Assembly (NCBI RefSeq): GCF_014863355.1
Contig: NZ_JACZEP010000001.1
Coordinates: forward strand, 682,001-746,000
DNA from: Aminobacter carboxidus
GTDB taxonomy: Bacteria; Pseudomonadota; Alphaproteobacteria; Rhizobiales; Rhizobiaceae
Reading direction: 5' to 3'
DNA length: 64,000 nucleotides
Part shown: positions 1-8,653 of the stretch, piece by piece
Layout: each line of letters begins with the position of its first letter
Numbering within the stretch: position 1 is the first letter of the stretch
Translations under genes and position numbers: made by a program
Notes under the pieces: generated by a model
What the model was told of the DNA's origin: nothing
What the model saw: the letters and a program-made list of their open reading frames with translations, nothing else
Database searches by the model: none

Positions 1-299
1 CGCTGCGGACATTCGGAATCCTGGCGAACATACTTTTGAGCGTCAATAATCACCGGCGCGAGGAGCGGCTGCGCATCCGTGTCGAGCGGCTTTCGGCAAA
101 ACTCAAGGCACATCGCGACATCGACAAGGCCAAGGAAATTCTGATGTCTACCAACAAGGTGTCGGAGCAGGTAGCTTACGAAACTTTGCGCGAGCAGGCG
201 ATGAACAAGCGAACCACGATCGAGGCGATTGCGCTCGCGATCATCAACGCCAGCGACGTGCTCAAGCTGCCGATGAGTGAGCCTGCAGACGTTGCGTAG
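1..299 (+). CDS. ANTAR-domain response regulator, C-terminal part (cut by window edge)
   Basis: The reading frame is open from base 3 with no stop, so this is the 3' end of a longer gene. A TTG at 36 could be mistaken for its start. The visible ~99 residues form a coiled-coil lead (RREERLRIRVERLSAKLK) followed by an ANTAR-type three-helix RNA-binding module (KAKEILMS, VAYETLREQAM, AIALAIINAS). ANTAR proteins such as NasT and AmiR act by transcription antitermination on leader hairpins, often in nitrogen or amide metabolism. The receiver domain, if present, lies outside the window, so the target pathway cannot be judged. Confidence 0.8.
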   Translation, partial: LRTFGILANILLSVNNHRREERLRIRVERLSAKLKAHRDIDKAKEILMSTNKVSEQVAYETLREQAMNKRTTIEAIALAIINASDVLKLPMSEPADVA

Positions 300-461
300 G
301 CCGCAGGTGATGCAGTCCTCGGGTCCACCGAGTAGACGCCATCCGGCCCGACCTCAAGCGTGTGAACGGCGGCGATTGGCAACTTGTCATTGACAGAATG
401 CCCTAAATCTCACACGCTCTCATCCATCGGCCCCGCATCGAAGCGGGCCGTTAGCAGAGCA

Positions 462-498
462 AAAAAGCTCCCGCGGGTTACTCCGCCGGGAGCTTTTT
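462..498 (+). terminator. Rho-independent terminator
   Basis: The arms AAAAAGCTCCCG (462-473) and CGGGAGCTTTTT (487-498) pair perfectly around a 13-base loop and end in five T. The A-tract on the other side means it could work in both directions. It lies about 160 bases after the ANTAR gene. Confidence 0.75.
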
Positions 499-597
499 GC
501 GTTTCGGACTTGAACGCGGCCTGGGCCGTCCGTGGCGGGCTGTGTCAGGTCTCCCAAGACGCGATGAAGGCGTAGCTGGTCGCCAGAATTCTCGGTT

Positions 598-619
598 CGG
601 GCAGGTCGCGACCGGCCCG
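598..619. promoter_or_regulatory. Near-palindrome upstream of the XRE-cupin gene, possible operator
   Basis: The perfect 10-base core GGTCGCGACC (604-613) is flanked by CGGGC (598-602) and GCCCG (615-619), giving a 22-base palindrome with a single A/G mismatch. It ends 38 bases before the ATG at 658, a usual place for an autoregulatory operator of an HTH protein. That use is inference. Confidence 0.4.
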
Positions 620-657
620 TAATTGCAACGAAGTTGGCATCGACGGAGGTGGCTTAA

Positions 658-1341
658 ATGAGAACGACCGGCCACGAGTGTGGCGTGCAATTGCGAGACA
701 TGTCCGAAGACGCTGCGGCGTTGCGTCAGAACCCGCATGCTTTGCGCCAGATGGCGGGAAACCATCTCGAAATTGCGATCGGCCGGGAGGTGCGCGCGTG
801 CCGGCACAAGCATGGTATGTCGATCATGGAACTCGCACGTGCCGCGGGCCTGTCGCTCGGCATGATGTCCAAAATCGAAAACGGCATCATCTCGGCGTCG
901 CTTACCACGCTGCATCAACTGTCGCGCGCCTTGGCCGTGCCGCTGACCTCGCTGCTGAAGCGCCCGGTGGAGGTGCGAGAGGCCATGTTCGTGAAAGCTG
1001 GCGCAGGCATCCCGGTGGAGCGGTGCGGCACGCGCGTCAGCCAGCAAAACAAAATGCTGGGCTACATCATGTCGGCCCCCGGCAGCGTATCCGTCGAGCC
1101 CTGCCTCGTCACCCTCGCCGAAGAAGCTTGCCGGCCGGCCTTTCTCCAGCATGCCGGCATGAAGTTCATCTACATGCTGGAAGGCGAGATAGCCTACCGC
1201 CACGGCGCTGGGCTCTACGGCATGTCGCCAGGCGACAGCCTGTTCTTCGACGCAGCATCGCCGCATGGGCCGGATCAACTGCTGAAATTGCCCGTCCGTT
1301 TCCTGTCCGTTGCGTCGTGCCGACTGGGAGGTAAGGACTGA
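658..1341 (+). CDS. XRE-family regulator with C-terminal cupin domain
   Basis: The 227-residue protein has an HTH_3/XRE domain at about residues 40-95 (IGREVRACRHKHGMS..LARAAGLSLGMMSKIENG) and a cupin-like fold at about 125-222 (HAGMKFIYMLEGEIAYRHG, then MSPGDSLFFDAASPHGP). Members of this family usually repress or activate a neighbouring amino-acid, polyamine or sulfur gene in response to a ligand bound by the cupin. The start is supported by GGAGGTG about 8 bases before the ATG. It is transcribed alone, with tRNA-Pro on the opposite strand downstream. The 40-residue N-terminal extension before the HTH is somewhat long. The target is unknown. Confidence 0.85.
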   Translation: MRTTGHECGVQLRDMSEDAAALRQNPHALRQMAGNHLEIAIGREVRACRHKHGMSIMELARAAGLSLGMMSKIENGIISASLTTLHQLSRALAVPLTSLLKRPVEVREAMFVKAGAGIPVERCGTRVSQQNKMLGYIMSAPGSVSVEPCLVTLAEEACRPAFLQHAGMKFIYMLEGEIAYRHGAGLYGMSPGDSLFFDAASPHGPDQLLKLPVRFLSVASCRLGGKD

Positions 1342-1469
1342 TGTGGCCGCATGGCTGAGCGGTCAACTCTGTCGAAGGCGATTCGACGCGACCCATGACT
1401 TGTCGATGCCATTCTGCGGCTCGGCCGACCAAGACCGGCTGCGGATGACTTCGATGCTCAGGGGAAAAA

Positions 1470-1546
<77 letters not shown>

Positions 1547-1704
1547 AGATCACATTTCGACGCCGTGCCTAGTGGCTTCCGCTCGACATGGCAAGGGCAA
1601 AAAAGCGGAAACCGGCTTTCGCCTTGCAGCAATGGCGATTGCGAAGTAAATGACGGGCGCATCTGGACGTCCGCGCCTGCCGCGGACTCACGAATGAGGG
1701 AATT

Positions 1705-2010
1705 ATGTCCGCGCGAATTTTCAGCCCTGCCAAGACCGCCATGCAGTCGGGCAAAGCCAAGACCGGGCACTGGGTGCTCGAATTCGACGCTGAGAAGCCG
1801 AAGAAGATCGACCCGCTGATGGGCTACACCAGCTCCGGCGACATGAAGAGCCAGATCAGGCTGACCTTCGAGACCCGCGAAGAGGCTGTCGCCTACGCCG
1901 AAAAGGAAGGCATCGCCTTCCGTGTCCAGGAGCCCAAGGAAGCCAAGCGCCGGCAGATTTCCTACTCCGACAATTTCCGTTATGACCGCAGGACGCCCTG
2001 GACGCACTGA
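1705..2010 (+). CDS. NDUFS4-like complex I subunit (ETC complex I conserved region)
   Basis: This 101-residue protein matches the alphaproteobacterial/mitochondrial NDUFS4-like family: an N-terminal RIFSPAKTAMQSG, then HWVLEFDAEKPKKIDPLMGYTSS, and a basic C-terminus with SYSDNFRYDRRTPWTH. In mitochondria this accessory subunit stabilises the NADH-oxidising arm of complex I; in alphaproteobacteria it is a stand-alone homologue expected at NADH dehydrogenase on the inner membrane. GAGGG a few bases upstream supports the ATG. It sits between two tRNA genes, away from any nuo operon. Confidence 0.88.
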   Translation: MSARIFSPAKTAMQSGKAKTGHWVLEFDAEKPKKIDPLMGYTSSGDMKSQIRLTFETREEAVAYAEKEGIAFRVQEPKEAKRRQISYSDNFRYDRRTPWTH

Positions 2011-2054
2011 CGTCCCGAGGCACGATCATGCCGGCCTGTCACAGGCCGGCCAGC

Positions 2055-2131
2055 GGTCCCGTAGCTCAGCTGGATAGAGCACCGGCCTTCTAAGCCGATG
2101 GTCACAGGTTCGAATCCTGTCGGGATCGCCA
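2055..2131 (+). tRNA. tRNA-Arg(TCT), CCA encoded
   Basis: The acceptor strands GGTCCCG and CGGGATC pair with one G-U, followed by discriminator G and CCA. The anticodon arm is CCGGC-CTTCTAA-GCCGA, giving anticodon TCT, with one C-A mismatch at the outer pair. The D arm is AGCTCAGCTGGATAGAGC and the T arm has GGTTCGAATCC. Length is 77 bases. Confidence 0.95.
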
Positions 2132-2203
2132 TAATATCAAGCGCTTGGCGATTCGCTGTGCGGTAAGCTGCGGCCCCGGCAGATCGACGGTTCCAGCCTC
2201 CTC

Positions 2204-2722
2204 TCACTTCTTGTTCCGAGCCGCACGAACCCGATCTGGCAAGCCGTCATGATCGCCGAGCTCGCGCTTGGGTGCGTCGTGCCACCAGTCCTCGCGGATT
2301 GCCTTGCGCTCGAGGTTGACGGGATAGACGATCCGGTTCTCGTCCTTGTTGGCTTCGCCGACCACCAACAGGCGGACTTCGCTGTCGGTGTTGTTGAGGA
2401 AGCTGTGCGCCAGGCCGGTGCCGGCAGGAAAGCCGACAGAATCGCCTGGCCTCAGCCGATGCAGCACCCCGTCCAGCCAGACGTCGGGTTCGCCCTCAAT
2501 CACGTGGACGAATTCCTCCTCCATGCTTTCGGCATGCGGAAACGAGGTGCGCCGGCCCGGCGGAAGCCTGACGTGGTGGATGCCGAGCCGCTCGAGGCCG
2601 AAATGGACGGCAAGCGGCGCGCCGAACCCCCGCAGCTCCGAGGTCCCAATGAAGGTTTCACCGTCGGGCTTTTCGACCTCGGTCCAGTGGACGATTTCGG
2701 AAGGGCGGCAGGATGCAGTCAT
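2204..2722 (-). CDS. Cupin-domain protein
   Basis: The 172-residue protein is a single cupin. Motif 1 is around PGRRTSFPHAESMEEEFVHV and motif 2 is GDSVGFPAGTGLAHSF, so likely metal ligands (His, Glu, His) are present. The ATG at 2722 is chosen over the longer frame from 2761 because GGGGAGA lies at the right distance before it. Cupins of this type bind or isomerise small molecules and the substrate cannot be read from sequence. It follows metC on the same strand with about 140 bases between, so co-transcription is possible. Confidence 0.8.
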   Translation of the reverse strand: MTASCRPSEIVHWTEVEKPDGETFIGTSELRGFGAPLAVHFGLERLGIHHVRLPPGRRTSFPHAESMEEEFVHVIEGEPDVWLDGVLHRLRPGDSVGFPAGTGLAHSFLNNTDSEVRLLVVGEANKDENRIVYPVNLERKAIREDWWHDAPKRELGDHDGLPDRVRAARNKK

Positions 2723-2865
2723 GTCGATCTCCCCGAAGAGCTTGCCAGGTCCGGAAGGCAAACGTTGTGATGGCGACGCCGCCTGTCAATATGAGATGGC
2801 GGGACAAGGTATCGGGGCCAAGCCCAGGCAGAGCAGCCTTGCCTGATGCGCGCGATGCCCAGCCA

Positions 2866-4041
2866 TCAGCCCACCGCGTTCGCCGCCTGCAGGCCCGCGG
2901 CGATGTCTTCCTTGAGGTCAGCCACGTCTTCCAGTCCGATCTGCAGCCGGATGATCGGGCCTTCATAGGGGCCGTTGGCGATCTTGCGGTCGGCGAGGCT
3001 GACTTGCACCGCCAGGCTTTCGTAGCCGCCCCAGGAGTAGCCGAGGCCGAAGATCTCGAGCGAATCGAGGAAGGCATGGGCCTTTGGCGTGCCGCCGCCG
3101 GCAAGCACCACCGAGAAGATGCCGCTCGAACCGGAGAAGTCGCGCTTGAAGAGCTGGTGGTCGGGATGGCTTTCGAGACCCGGGTGCAGCACGCGGGCGA
3201 CACCCGGCTTGCCTTCGAGCCAGCGCGCGATCTCGAGCGTGCTCTTTTGATGGTGGGCAAGCCTGACGCCCATGGTGCGCAGACCGCGCAGGACCTGGTA
3301 GACGTCGTCGGGACCGGCACAGCAGCCCAGCGTGACGAAGGCGTCGTGCAGTCTTGGCCAGCAGGCGGCATTGGCCGAAACCGTGCCGCTCAGTACATCC
3401 GAATGGCCGGCCGGATACTTGGTCGCGGCGTGGATCGTCACGTCGACGCCGAAGTCGAGCGCCTTGAAGTAGAGCGGCGTCGCCCAGGTGTTGTCCATCA
3501 TGACGATGGCGCCTGCGGCGTGCGCCGCCTTGGCGATCGCCGGGATGTCCTGGATTTCGAAGGTGTTGGACGCCGGCGATTCGGTGAACACCACCTTGGT
3601 GTTCGGCTTGATCAGGGCTGCAATGCCGGCACCTAAATGCGGATCGTAGTAGTCGATTTCTACGCCGAGGCGCTTGAGCATGGTGTCGGCGAAATGGCGG
3701 GTCGGAAGGTAGACGGAGTCGGTGATCAGGATGTGATCGCCCGACGACAGGAAGCCGAGCAGGGGAATCGTCACCGCCGCGAGCCCCGAGGGCACGGCGA
3801 TGGTGCCGGCCGACCCTTCGAGCTCGTCAATTGCATGGCACAGGGCATCGGTGGTGGGCGTTCCACGGGTGCCATATGTGTACTTTTGAGCACGTGCGGC
3901 CATCGTCGCTGCGTTGGGGAAGAGAACTGTCGAGGCGTGCACGACCGGCGGATTGACAAAGCCATGAAAGCCGTGTGGATCGTGCCCGGAATGCGCGAGC
4001 CGCGTGTTGACGCCTTTGATCCTGCCGTTGTCTCGAGTCAT
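2866..4041 (-). CDS. metC: Cystathionine beta-lyase (PLP-dependent)
   Basis: This 391-residue enzyme of the Cys/Met metabolism PLP family splits cystathionine to homocysteine, pyruvate and ammonia in methionine synthesis. The PLP lysine lies in HAATKYPAGHSD, the phosphate-binding region in YTYGTRGTPTT and SGLAAV, and the C-terminal GLGYSWGGYESL is characteristic of the beta-lyase branch rather than gamma-synthases. The ATG at 4041 is chosen because MTRDNGRIKG starts the conserved region and AAAGGG lies upstream; the longer frame to 4338 runs antisense to the PAP2 gene and is low complexity. Its start codon shares the tetramer CATG with the proposed ATG of the divergent PAP2 gene. Confidence 0.92.
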   Translation of the reverse strand: MTRDNGRIKGVNTRLAHSGHDPHGFHGFVNPPVVHASTVLFPNAATMAARAQKYTYGTRGTPTTDALCHAIDELEGSAGTIAVPSGLAAVTIPLLGFLSSGDHILITDSVYLPTRHFADTMLKRLGVEIDYYDPHLGAGIAALIKPNTKVVFTESPASNTFEIQDIPAIAKAAHAAGAIVMMDNTWATPLYFKALDFGVDVTIHAATKYPAGHSDVLSGTVSANAACWPRLHDAFVTLGCCAGPDDVYQVLRGLRTMGVRLAHHQKSTLEIARWLEGKPGVARVLHPGLESHPDHQLFKRDFSGSSGIFSVVLAGGGTPKAHAFLDSLEIFGLGYSWGGYESLAVQVSLADRKIANGPYEGPIIRLQIGLEDVADLKEDIAAGLQAANAVG

Positions 4042-4921
4042 GAATCCGCACCCTTTCAGTGAAGACGCCAGCCATAGTGCGACGGCACGACCCGTGCAAC
4101 CGCCGCAGGGGCCCGTTCGGCTGGGCCAGATCTGGTCTAAGGGTTTTGCCGGGCGTCTCTGGGAGACGGTGGCGTTTTCCTCGCGTCGCCTCCGGCGCCG
4201 TCCGATTGGCTCGCCGCAGCCGGTGTGGTCGCGCGGGCTGACGCTGCTGCTGCTTTGCGGTGCCGTAGCAGTTGCGCTGTTGTTCACCGTCGATTCGGCG
4301 GTGATGAACTTCATGCTCAGCAACCGCAACGAGTTCACTGCCTGGTTGGCCTGGCTGAGCGATATCGGCAGGTCGGAATGGTATCTCGTCCCTGCCTTGC
4401 TGGTCTACCTCGCGACCGCCGCTGCCGACTGGCGCGGTGTCGGCTACGGCCTCAAGGCTCGGCTGGTAACGTTGTTCGGCCAGGCCGCCTTCGTCTTTGG
4501 CATGGTCGCCTTGACAGGCATTGCGGTCAACATCGTCAAGCTGTTCTTCGGCCGCGCGCGGCCGGCCTTCTATGGCGAGTACGGCGCCTATCATTTCGAC
4601 CCGTTCGTGGTGACGCGCTATTCCTCGAGCTTTCCCTCCGGCCACGCGACGACAATAGGCACGGCGGCGGCTATCCTGATGATCTGGTTCCCGCGTCACT
4701 GGCTGCTGATCGGCATCGTCGGCTTGATGCTGTCAGCCTTGCGGATTCCGGCCGCGGCGCATTATCCATCCGACGTCACCGCCGGCTTCCTGTTCGGCCT
4801 GATCGTGACCATCGTTGCAGCGCGATTCTTTGCCGTGCGCCGGGTTGGCTTCAAGCTCGCACCGGGAAAGCTGCTGCCGGTAGCGACAGGCTTTGGCAGA
4901 CGAAAACGCGCTGCCGGCTAA
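4040..4921 (+). CDS. PAP2-family membrane phosphatase
   Basis: This PAP2 (phosphatidic acid phosphatase type 2) protein has the three catalytic motifs: KLFFGRARP (K-x6-RP), SFPSGHATT (PSGH) and RIPAAAHYPSDV (R-x5-H-x3-D). About five or six hydrophobic segments follow residue 70. In bacteria such enzymes remove phosphate from lipid carriers, phosphatidate or lipid A. The start is uncertain: the ATG at 4040 lacks a clear ribosome site and overlaps the metC start codon, whereas an in-frame GTG at 4169 has GGGAG upstream and would still keep all membrane segments. Substrate unknown. Confidence 0.85.
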   Translation: MNPHPFSEDASHSATARPVQPPQGPVRLGQIWSKGFAGRLWETVAFSSRRLRRRPIGSPQPVWSRGLTLLLLCGAVAVALLFTVDSAVMNFMLSNRNEFTAWLAWLSDIGRSEWYLVPALLVYLATAAADWRGVGYGLKARLVTLFGQAAFVFGMVALTGIAVNIVKLFFGRARPAFYGEYGAYHFDPFVVTRYSSSFPSGHATTIGTAAAILMIWFPRHWLLIGIVGLMLSALRIPAAAHYPSDVTAGFLFGLIVTIVAARFFAVRRVGFKLAPGKLLPVATGFGRRKRAAG

Positions 4922-4981
4922 CGTCTTCGAAGTCGAGCCCGACACGAGCCTCAGCAATCGTCCTTCCTGATTTCTAATACT

Positions 4982-5013
4982 AAAGGCGCAGCCGGCAGCG
5001 CGGGGCCTTTATT
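4982..5013 (+). terminator. Possible terminator after the PAP2 gene
   Basis: AAAGGC (4982-4987) pairs with the GCCTTT of GGGGCCTTTATT near 5005-5010, with additional inner pairing through GCAGCC/GGC-rich sequence. The T-tract is short, so this is only moderately convincing. Confidence 0.4.
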
Positions 5014-5180
5014 GCTTGACCTAATAAGAATTATCGCCTTCGATGCATCCCGTGGACCGGACTGCAGCAAAGCGCGCCGGACAGGACGCGCAATCCGGAT
5101 TTGGGCCGGATAGGGGATGCTGAGTTCACAATTCAAAAAGGCAGGCAAAAGCCTGTAATAAACAGAAGGGTTCGTGGGTC

Positions 5181-6209
5181 ATGAAGTACATCATTTCAGG
5201 CATTCTCGGGGCAGCTACGCTCGGCATGGTGGCGACCGCCGCATCTGCCGGCACCCTTGAGGACGTCAAGGCAAAGGGCTTCCTGCAATGCGGCGTCAGC
5301 ACCGGCCTGGCCGGTTTCTCGGCGCCGAACGACAAGGGCGACTGGCAGGGTCTGGACGCCGATTTCTGCCGCGCGGTGGCTGCCGCGGTGTTCGGTGACG
5401 GCACCAAGGTCAAGTTCACGCCACTCTCCGCCAAGGAGCGTTTCACCGCACTTCAGTCGGGCGAAATCGACCTGCTGTCGCGCAACACCACCTGGACGAT
5501 CAATCGCGATACCGCACTCGGCCTCAACTTCGTTGGCGTCACATATTTCGACGGCCAGGGCTTCATGATCAACGCCAAGAAACTGCCGGGCGTGAATTCC
5601 GCGCTGCAGCTTTCGGGCGCCGCCGTCTGCGTGCAGACCGGCACCACGACCGAGCTCAATCTCGCCGACTACTTCAAGGCGAACAAGATGGAGTACAACC
5701 CGGTCGTGTTCGAAAAGCTCGAAGAGGTCAATGCCGCCTATGACGCCGGCCGTTGCGACGTCTATACCACCGACCAGTCGGGCCTTTATGGTATCCGCCT
5801 GACGCTCGGTTCGCCGGACGATCACGTCGTGCTGCCCGAGATCATCTCGAAAGAGCCGCTCGGACCTGCCGTGCGCCAGGGCGACGACAAGTGGTACCAC
5901 ATCGTCAAATGGGCCTATTTCGCGCTGCTGACCGCTGAAGAGCTCGGCATCACCCAGGCCAATGTCGAAGAGATGAAGGCGTCGGGCAACCCCGAGGTCA
6001 AGCGCGTGCTCGGCACCGAAACCGACACCAAGATCGGCACCGATCTCGGCCTCGGCAACGACTGGGTCGTCAACATCGTCAAGGCTGTGGGCAACTACGG
6101 CGAAGTCTTCGAACGCAATGTCGGCCAGGGCAGCCCGCTGAAGATCGCCCGTGGCATCAATGCGCTCTGGACCAAGGGCGGCCTGCAGTACGCACCGCCG
6201 ATCCGCTGA
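5181..6209 (+). CDS. aapJ: General L-amino acid ABC transporter, periplasmic binding protein
   Basis: This 342-residue SBP_bac_3 protein is the binding component of the rhizobial general L-amino acid permease. A signal peptide (about residues 1-23, ending ATAASA before GTLEDV) directs it to the periplasm. Family landmarks include LQCGVSTGLAGFS, GLDADFCRAVAAAVFGD, LLSRNTTWT and GRCDVYTTDQSGL. It starts the aapJQMP operon and is separated from aapQ by a strong stem-loop, which commonly lets the binding protein be made in excess. The preceding 260 bases hold a possible TTGACC -35 box at 5016 but no convincing -10, so the promoter is not assigned. Confidence 0.96.
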   Translation: MKYIISGILGAATLGMVATAASAGTLEDVKAKGFLQCGVSTGLAGFSAPNDKGDWQGLDADFCRAVAAAVFGDGTKVKFTPLSAKERFTALQSGEIDLLSRNTTWTINRDTALGLNFVGVTYFDGQGFMINAKKLPGVNSALQLSGAAVCVQTGTTTELNLADYFKANKMEYNPVVFEKLEEVNAAYDAGRCDVYTTDQSGLYGIRLTLGSPDDHVVLPEIISKEPLGPAVRQGDDKWYHIVKWAYFALLTAEELGITQANVEEMKASGNPEVKRVLGTETDTKIGTDLGLGNDWVVNIVKAVGNYGEVFERNVGQGSPLKIARGINALWTKGGLQYAPPIR

Positions 6210-6222
6210 TCCGAAGTCTCAT

Positions 6223-6249
6223 CCGGAGGGCGGTAATGCCGCCTTCCGG
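6223..6249 (+). promoter_or_regulatory. Intercistronic stem-loop between aapJ and aapQ
   Basis: CCGGAGGGCGG (6223-6233) and CCGCCTTCCGG (6239-6249) form an 11-pair stem with one G-U and a TAATG loop, followed by TTCCTCTTTT. It starts 13 bases after the aapJ stop. Such elements after binding-protein genes usually stabilise the upstream message or cause partial termination. Confidence 0.65.
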
Positions 6250-6272
6250 TTCCTCTTTTGAAGGGACTTCCG

Positions 6273-7463
6273 ATGGCTACGCAGGACATTCCCCATGACG
6301 TAGGGGGCGGCCGCGCGTCGCTTCTCTACGATCCGAAGGTGCGCGGCATCTTCTTCCAGATCCTGGTGGTCGTTGCGCTGACAGCGTTCGTCTACTGGAT
6401 CATTGGCAACACGGTCGAAAACCTCAAGCGCGCCAACATCGCCTCGGGTTTTGCCTTTCTCAACGGACGTGCCGGTTTCGACGTCAGCGACACGCTGATC
6501 GCCTTCGATTCCGATTCGACCTACAAGCGCGCCTTGCTCGTCGGCCTGATCAACACCGTGGTCGTGGCCGCGGCCGGCATCATCACGGCGTCGATTCTCG
6601 GCTTCCTGATCGGCATCGGACGGCTGTCCAACAACTGGCTGATCCGCAAGATCTGCACGGTCTATGTCGAGCTGTTCCGCAACATTCCGCCGCTTCTGGT
6701 CATCTTCTTCTGGTATTTCGGCGTACTTTCCGTGCTGCCCTTGCCGAAGGAGAGCATCGAGCTGCCGTTCGGCTCATTTCTCAACAGCCGCGGCTTCTAC
6801 TTCCCCAAGCTGATCTGGGGCGAGGGGTCGATGCTCGTGCCGGTGGCGTTGCTACTTGGCATAGCGATGTCGTGGTTCGTCGCCCGACAGGCACGGCAGC
6901 GGCAGATGGCGACGGGTGCGACATTCCCTGTTTTCTGGACCTCCTTGGCCCTGATCGTCGGTTTGCCGGTTCTGGCGCTCGTCGCCACCGGCTTTCCGTT
7001 GAGCTTCAACTTTCCACAGAAGTCGACGTTCAACCTGACCGGCGGTCTTCAGATCAAGCCTGAGTTCCTCTCGCTCTATCTGGCGCTGTCGTTCTATACC
7101 GCAGCCTTCATCGCCGAGATCGTGCGGGCGGGTATTCGCGGGGTCAACAAGGGACAGACCGAGGCCTCGTCGGCGCTCGGCCTTCGTTCCGGCCAGGCGC
7201 TCAGGCTGGTGGTGGTGCCGCAGGCGATGCGCATCGTCATTCCGCCTTTGACCAGCCAGTTCCTCAACCTCACCAAGAACTCGTCGCTGGCAATCGCCAT
7301 CGGCTACCCGGACCTTGTGGCTGTGGGCGGCACGGTGCTCAACCAGACCGGGCAGGCGATCGAGATCGTGGTGATCTGGATGGTCGTCTATCTCGGGCTG
7401 AGCCTGATCACGTCGGGCTTCATGAACTGGTTCAACGCCAAGATGGCCCTGGTGGAAAGATAG
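6273..7463 (+). CDS. aapQ: General L-amino acid ABC transporter, permease AapQ
   Basis: The 396-residue inner-membrane permease belongs to the HisMQ type. After a cytoplasmic N-terminus it has a first helix near FFQILVVVALTAFVYWI, a periplasmic insertion, then the permease core. The EAA loop is EASSALGLRSGQALRLVVVPQAMRIVIPPL, which contacts the ATPase. The long size is typical of AapQ compared with ~220-residue HisQ. The ATG at 6273 is preferred over the TTG at 6258 because GAAGGGA lies in front of it. It pairs with AapM to form the membrane channel. Confidence 0.95.
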   Translation: MATQDIPHDVGGGRASLLYDPKVRGIFFQILVVVALTAFVYWIIGNTVENLKRANIASGFAFLNGRAGFDVSDTLIAFDSDSTYKRALLVGLINTVVVAAAGIITASILGFLIGIGRLSNNWLIRKICTVYVELFRNIPPLLVIFFWYFGVLSVLPLPKESIELPFGSFLNSRGFYFPKLIWGEGSMLVPVALLLGIAMSWFVARQARQRQMATGATFPVFWTSLALIVGLPVLALVATGFPLSFNFPQKSTFNLTGGLQIKPEFLSLYLALSFYTAAFIAEIVRAGIRGVNKGQTEASSALGLRSGQALRLVVVPQAMRIVIPPLTSQFLNLTKNSSLAIAIGYPDLVAVGGTVLNQTGQAIEIVVIWMVVYLGLSLITSGFMNWFNAKMALVER

Positions 7464-7472
7464 GAGGCGGAC

Positions 7473-8630
7473 ATGTCGCAAAACGACCTTCATTACGTCC
7501 GCACCGAAATGGCGCTGCCGCAACCAGCGCCACTTCGCGAGCGCGGGCCGGTGGCCTGGATTCGCAAGAACCTGTTCGCCAATCCGTTCGATTCGGTGCT
7601 GACGATCATCGGCATGCTCATCGTCGCGATGATCCTGCCGCCCTTGATCGACTGGGCGCTGATCCAGGCGCAATGGACCGGAACCGACCGGACCTTCTGC
7701 GCCACGGTGGCGCAAGGCGGTATCCAGCCGGAAGGCTGGTCCGGCGCCTGCTGGGCATTCGTCAACGCCAAGTTCGGCCAGTTCATGGTCGGCCGCTATC
7801 CGTTCGACGAGCGCTGGCGGGTCATACTCGTGGCGATCATGTTCGTGGCACTTTTGGTGCCGCTGCTGATGCCGCGCGTACCTTACAAGGGACTGAATGC
7901 GGTCCTGTTCCTGCTGGTATTCCCGGTTGTCGCTGGGATATTGCTGATCGGTGGCGTTCTGGGCCTGTCGCATGTCGAGACCCCGCTTTGGGGCGGCCTG
8001 CTGGTGACGCTGACCTTGTCTTATGTCGGCATCGTCGTATCGCTGCCGCTCGGTATCCTCCTGGCGCTCGGACGGCGTTCCAAGATGCCGGTGGTCAAGA
8101 TGCTCAGCGTCATCTTCATCGAAACAGTACGCGGCGTGCCGCTGATCACGGTGCTGTTCATGGCGAGCGTGATGCTGCCGCTGTTCCTGCCGGCGGGCGT
8201 CAGCTTCGACAAGTTCCTGCGGGCGCTTATCGGTGTGTCGCTGTTTGCCTCGGCCTATATGGCCGAAGTGGTACGCGGCGGCCTGCAGGCGATTCCCAAG
8301 GGCCAGTATGAGGGGGCCGATTCGCTCGGCCTCAGCTATTGGCAGAAGACCGGACTGATCGTCCTTCCGCAGGCGCTCAAGCTGGTCATCCCCGGGATCG
8401 TCAACACCTTCATCGGCCTGTTCAAGGACACAAGCCTCGTCTACATCATCTCGATGTTCGACCTGCTCGGGGTCGTCAGGCAGAACTTTTCGGATCCGGC
8501 CTGGGCTTCGCCCCAGACCCCATCGTCAGGGCTGGTTTTTGCAGCGCTGATCTTCTGGATGTTCTGCTTTGGCATGTCGCGATATTCCATTTATATGGAG
8601 CATCGTCTCGACACCGGGCACAAGCGATAA
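7473..8630 (+). CDS. aapM: General L-amino acid ABC transporter, permease AapM
   Basis: The 385-residue second permease starts 10 bases after aapQ with AGGAGG upstream. Its core carries the EAA loop [30 protein letters not shown] and several hydrophobic helices ([51 protein letters not shown]). It forms the translocation channel with AapQ and couples to AapP. Family length is about 380-385 residues, so it appears complete. Confidence 0.95.
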   Translation: MSQNDLHYVRTEMALPQPAPLRERGPVAWIRKNLFANPFDSVLTIIGMLIVAMILPPLIDWALIQAQWTGTDRTFCATVAQGGIQPEGWSGACWAFVNAKFGQFMVGRYPFDERWRVILVAIMFVALLVPLLMPRVPYKGLNAVLFLLVFPVVAGILLIGGVLGLSHVETPLWGGLLVTLTLSYVGIVVSLPLGILLALGRRSKMPVVKMLSVIFIETVRGVPLITVLFMASVMLPLFLPAGVSFDKFLRALIGVSLFASAYMAEVVRGGLQAIPKGQYEGADSLGLSYWQKTGLIVLPQALKLVIPGIVNTFIGLFKDTSLVYIISMFDLLGVVRQNFSDPAWASPQTPSSGLVFAALIFWMFCFGMSRYSIYMEHRLDTGHKR

Positions 8631-8653
8631 CGAACAACAAAAGGGAACGGCCC

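Larger units (their letters stand above)
300..657. other. Intergenic region with one terminator and one palindrome
   Basis: This 358-base stretch between the ANTAR gene and the XRE-cupin gene has no credible coding frame. It holds a strong rho-independent terminator (462-498) and a 22-base near-palindrome (598-619) just upstream of the XRE gene; both are listed separately. I see nothing else in it. Confidence 0.6.
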
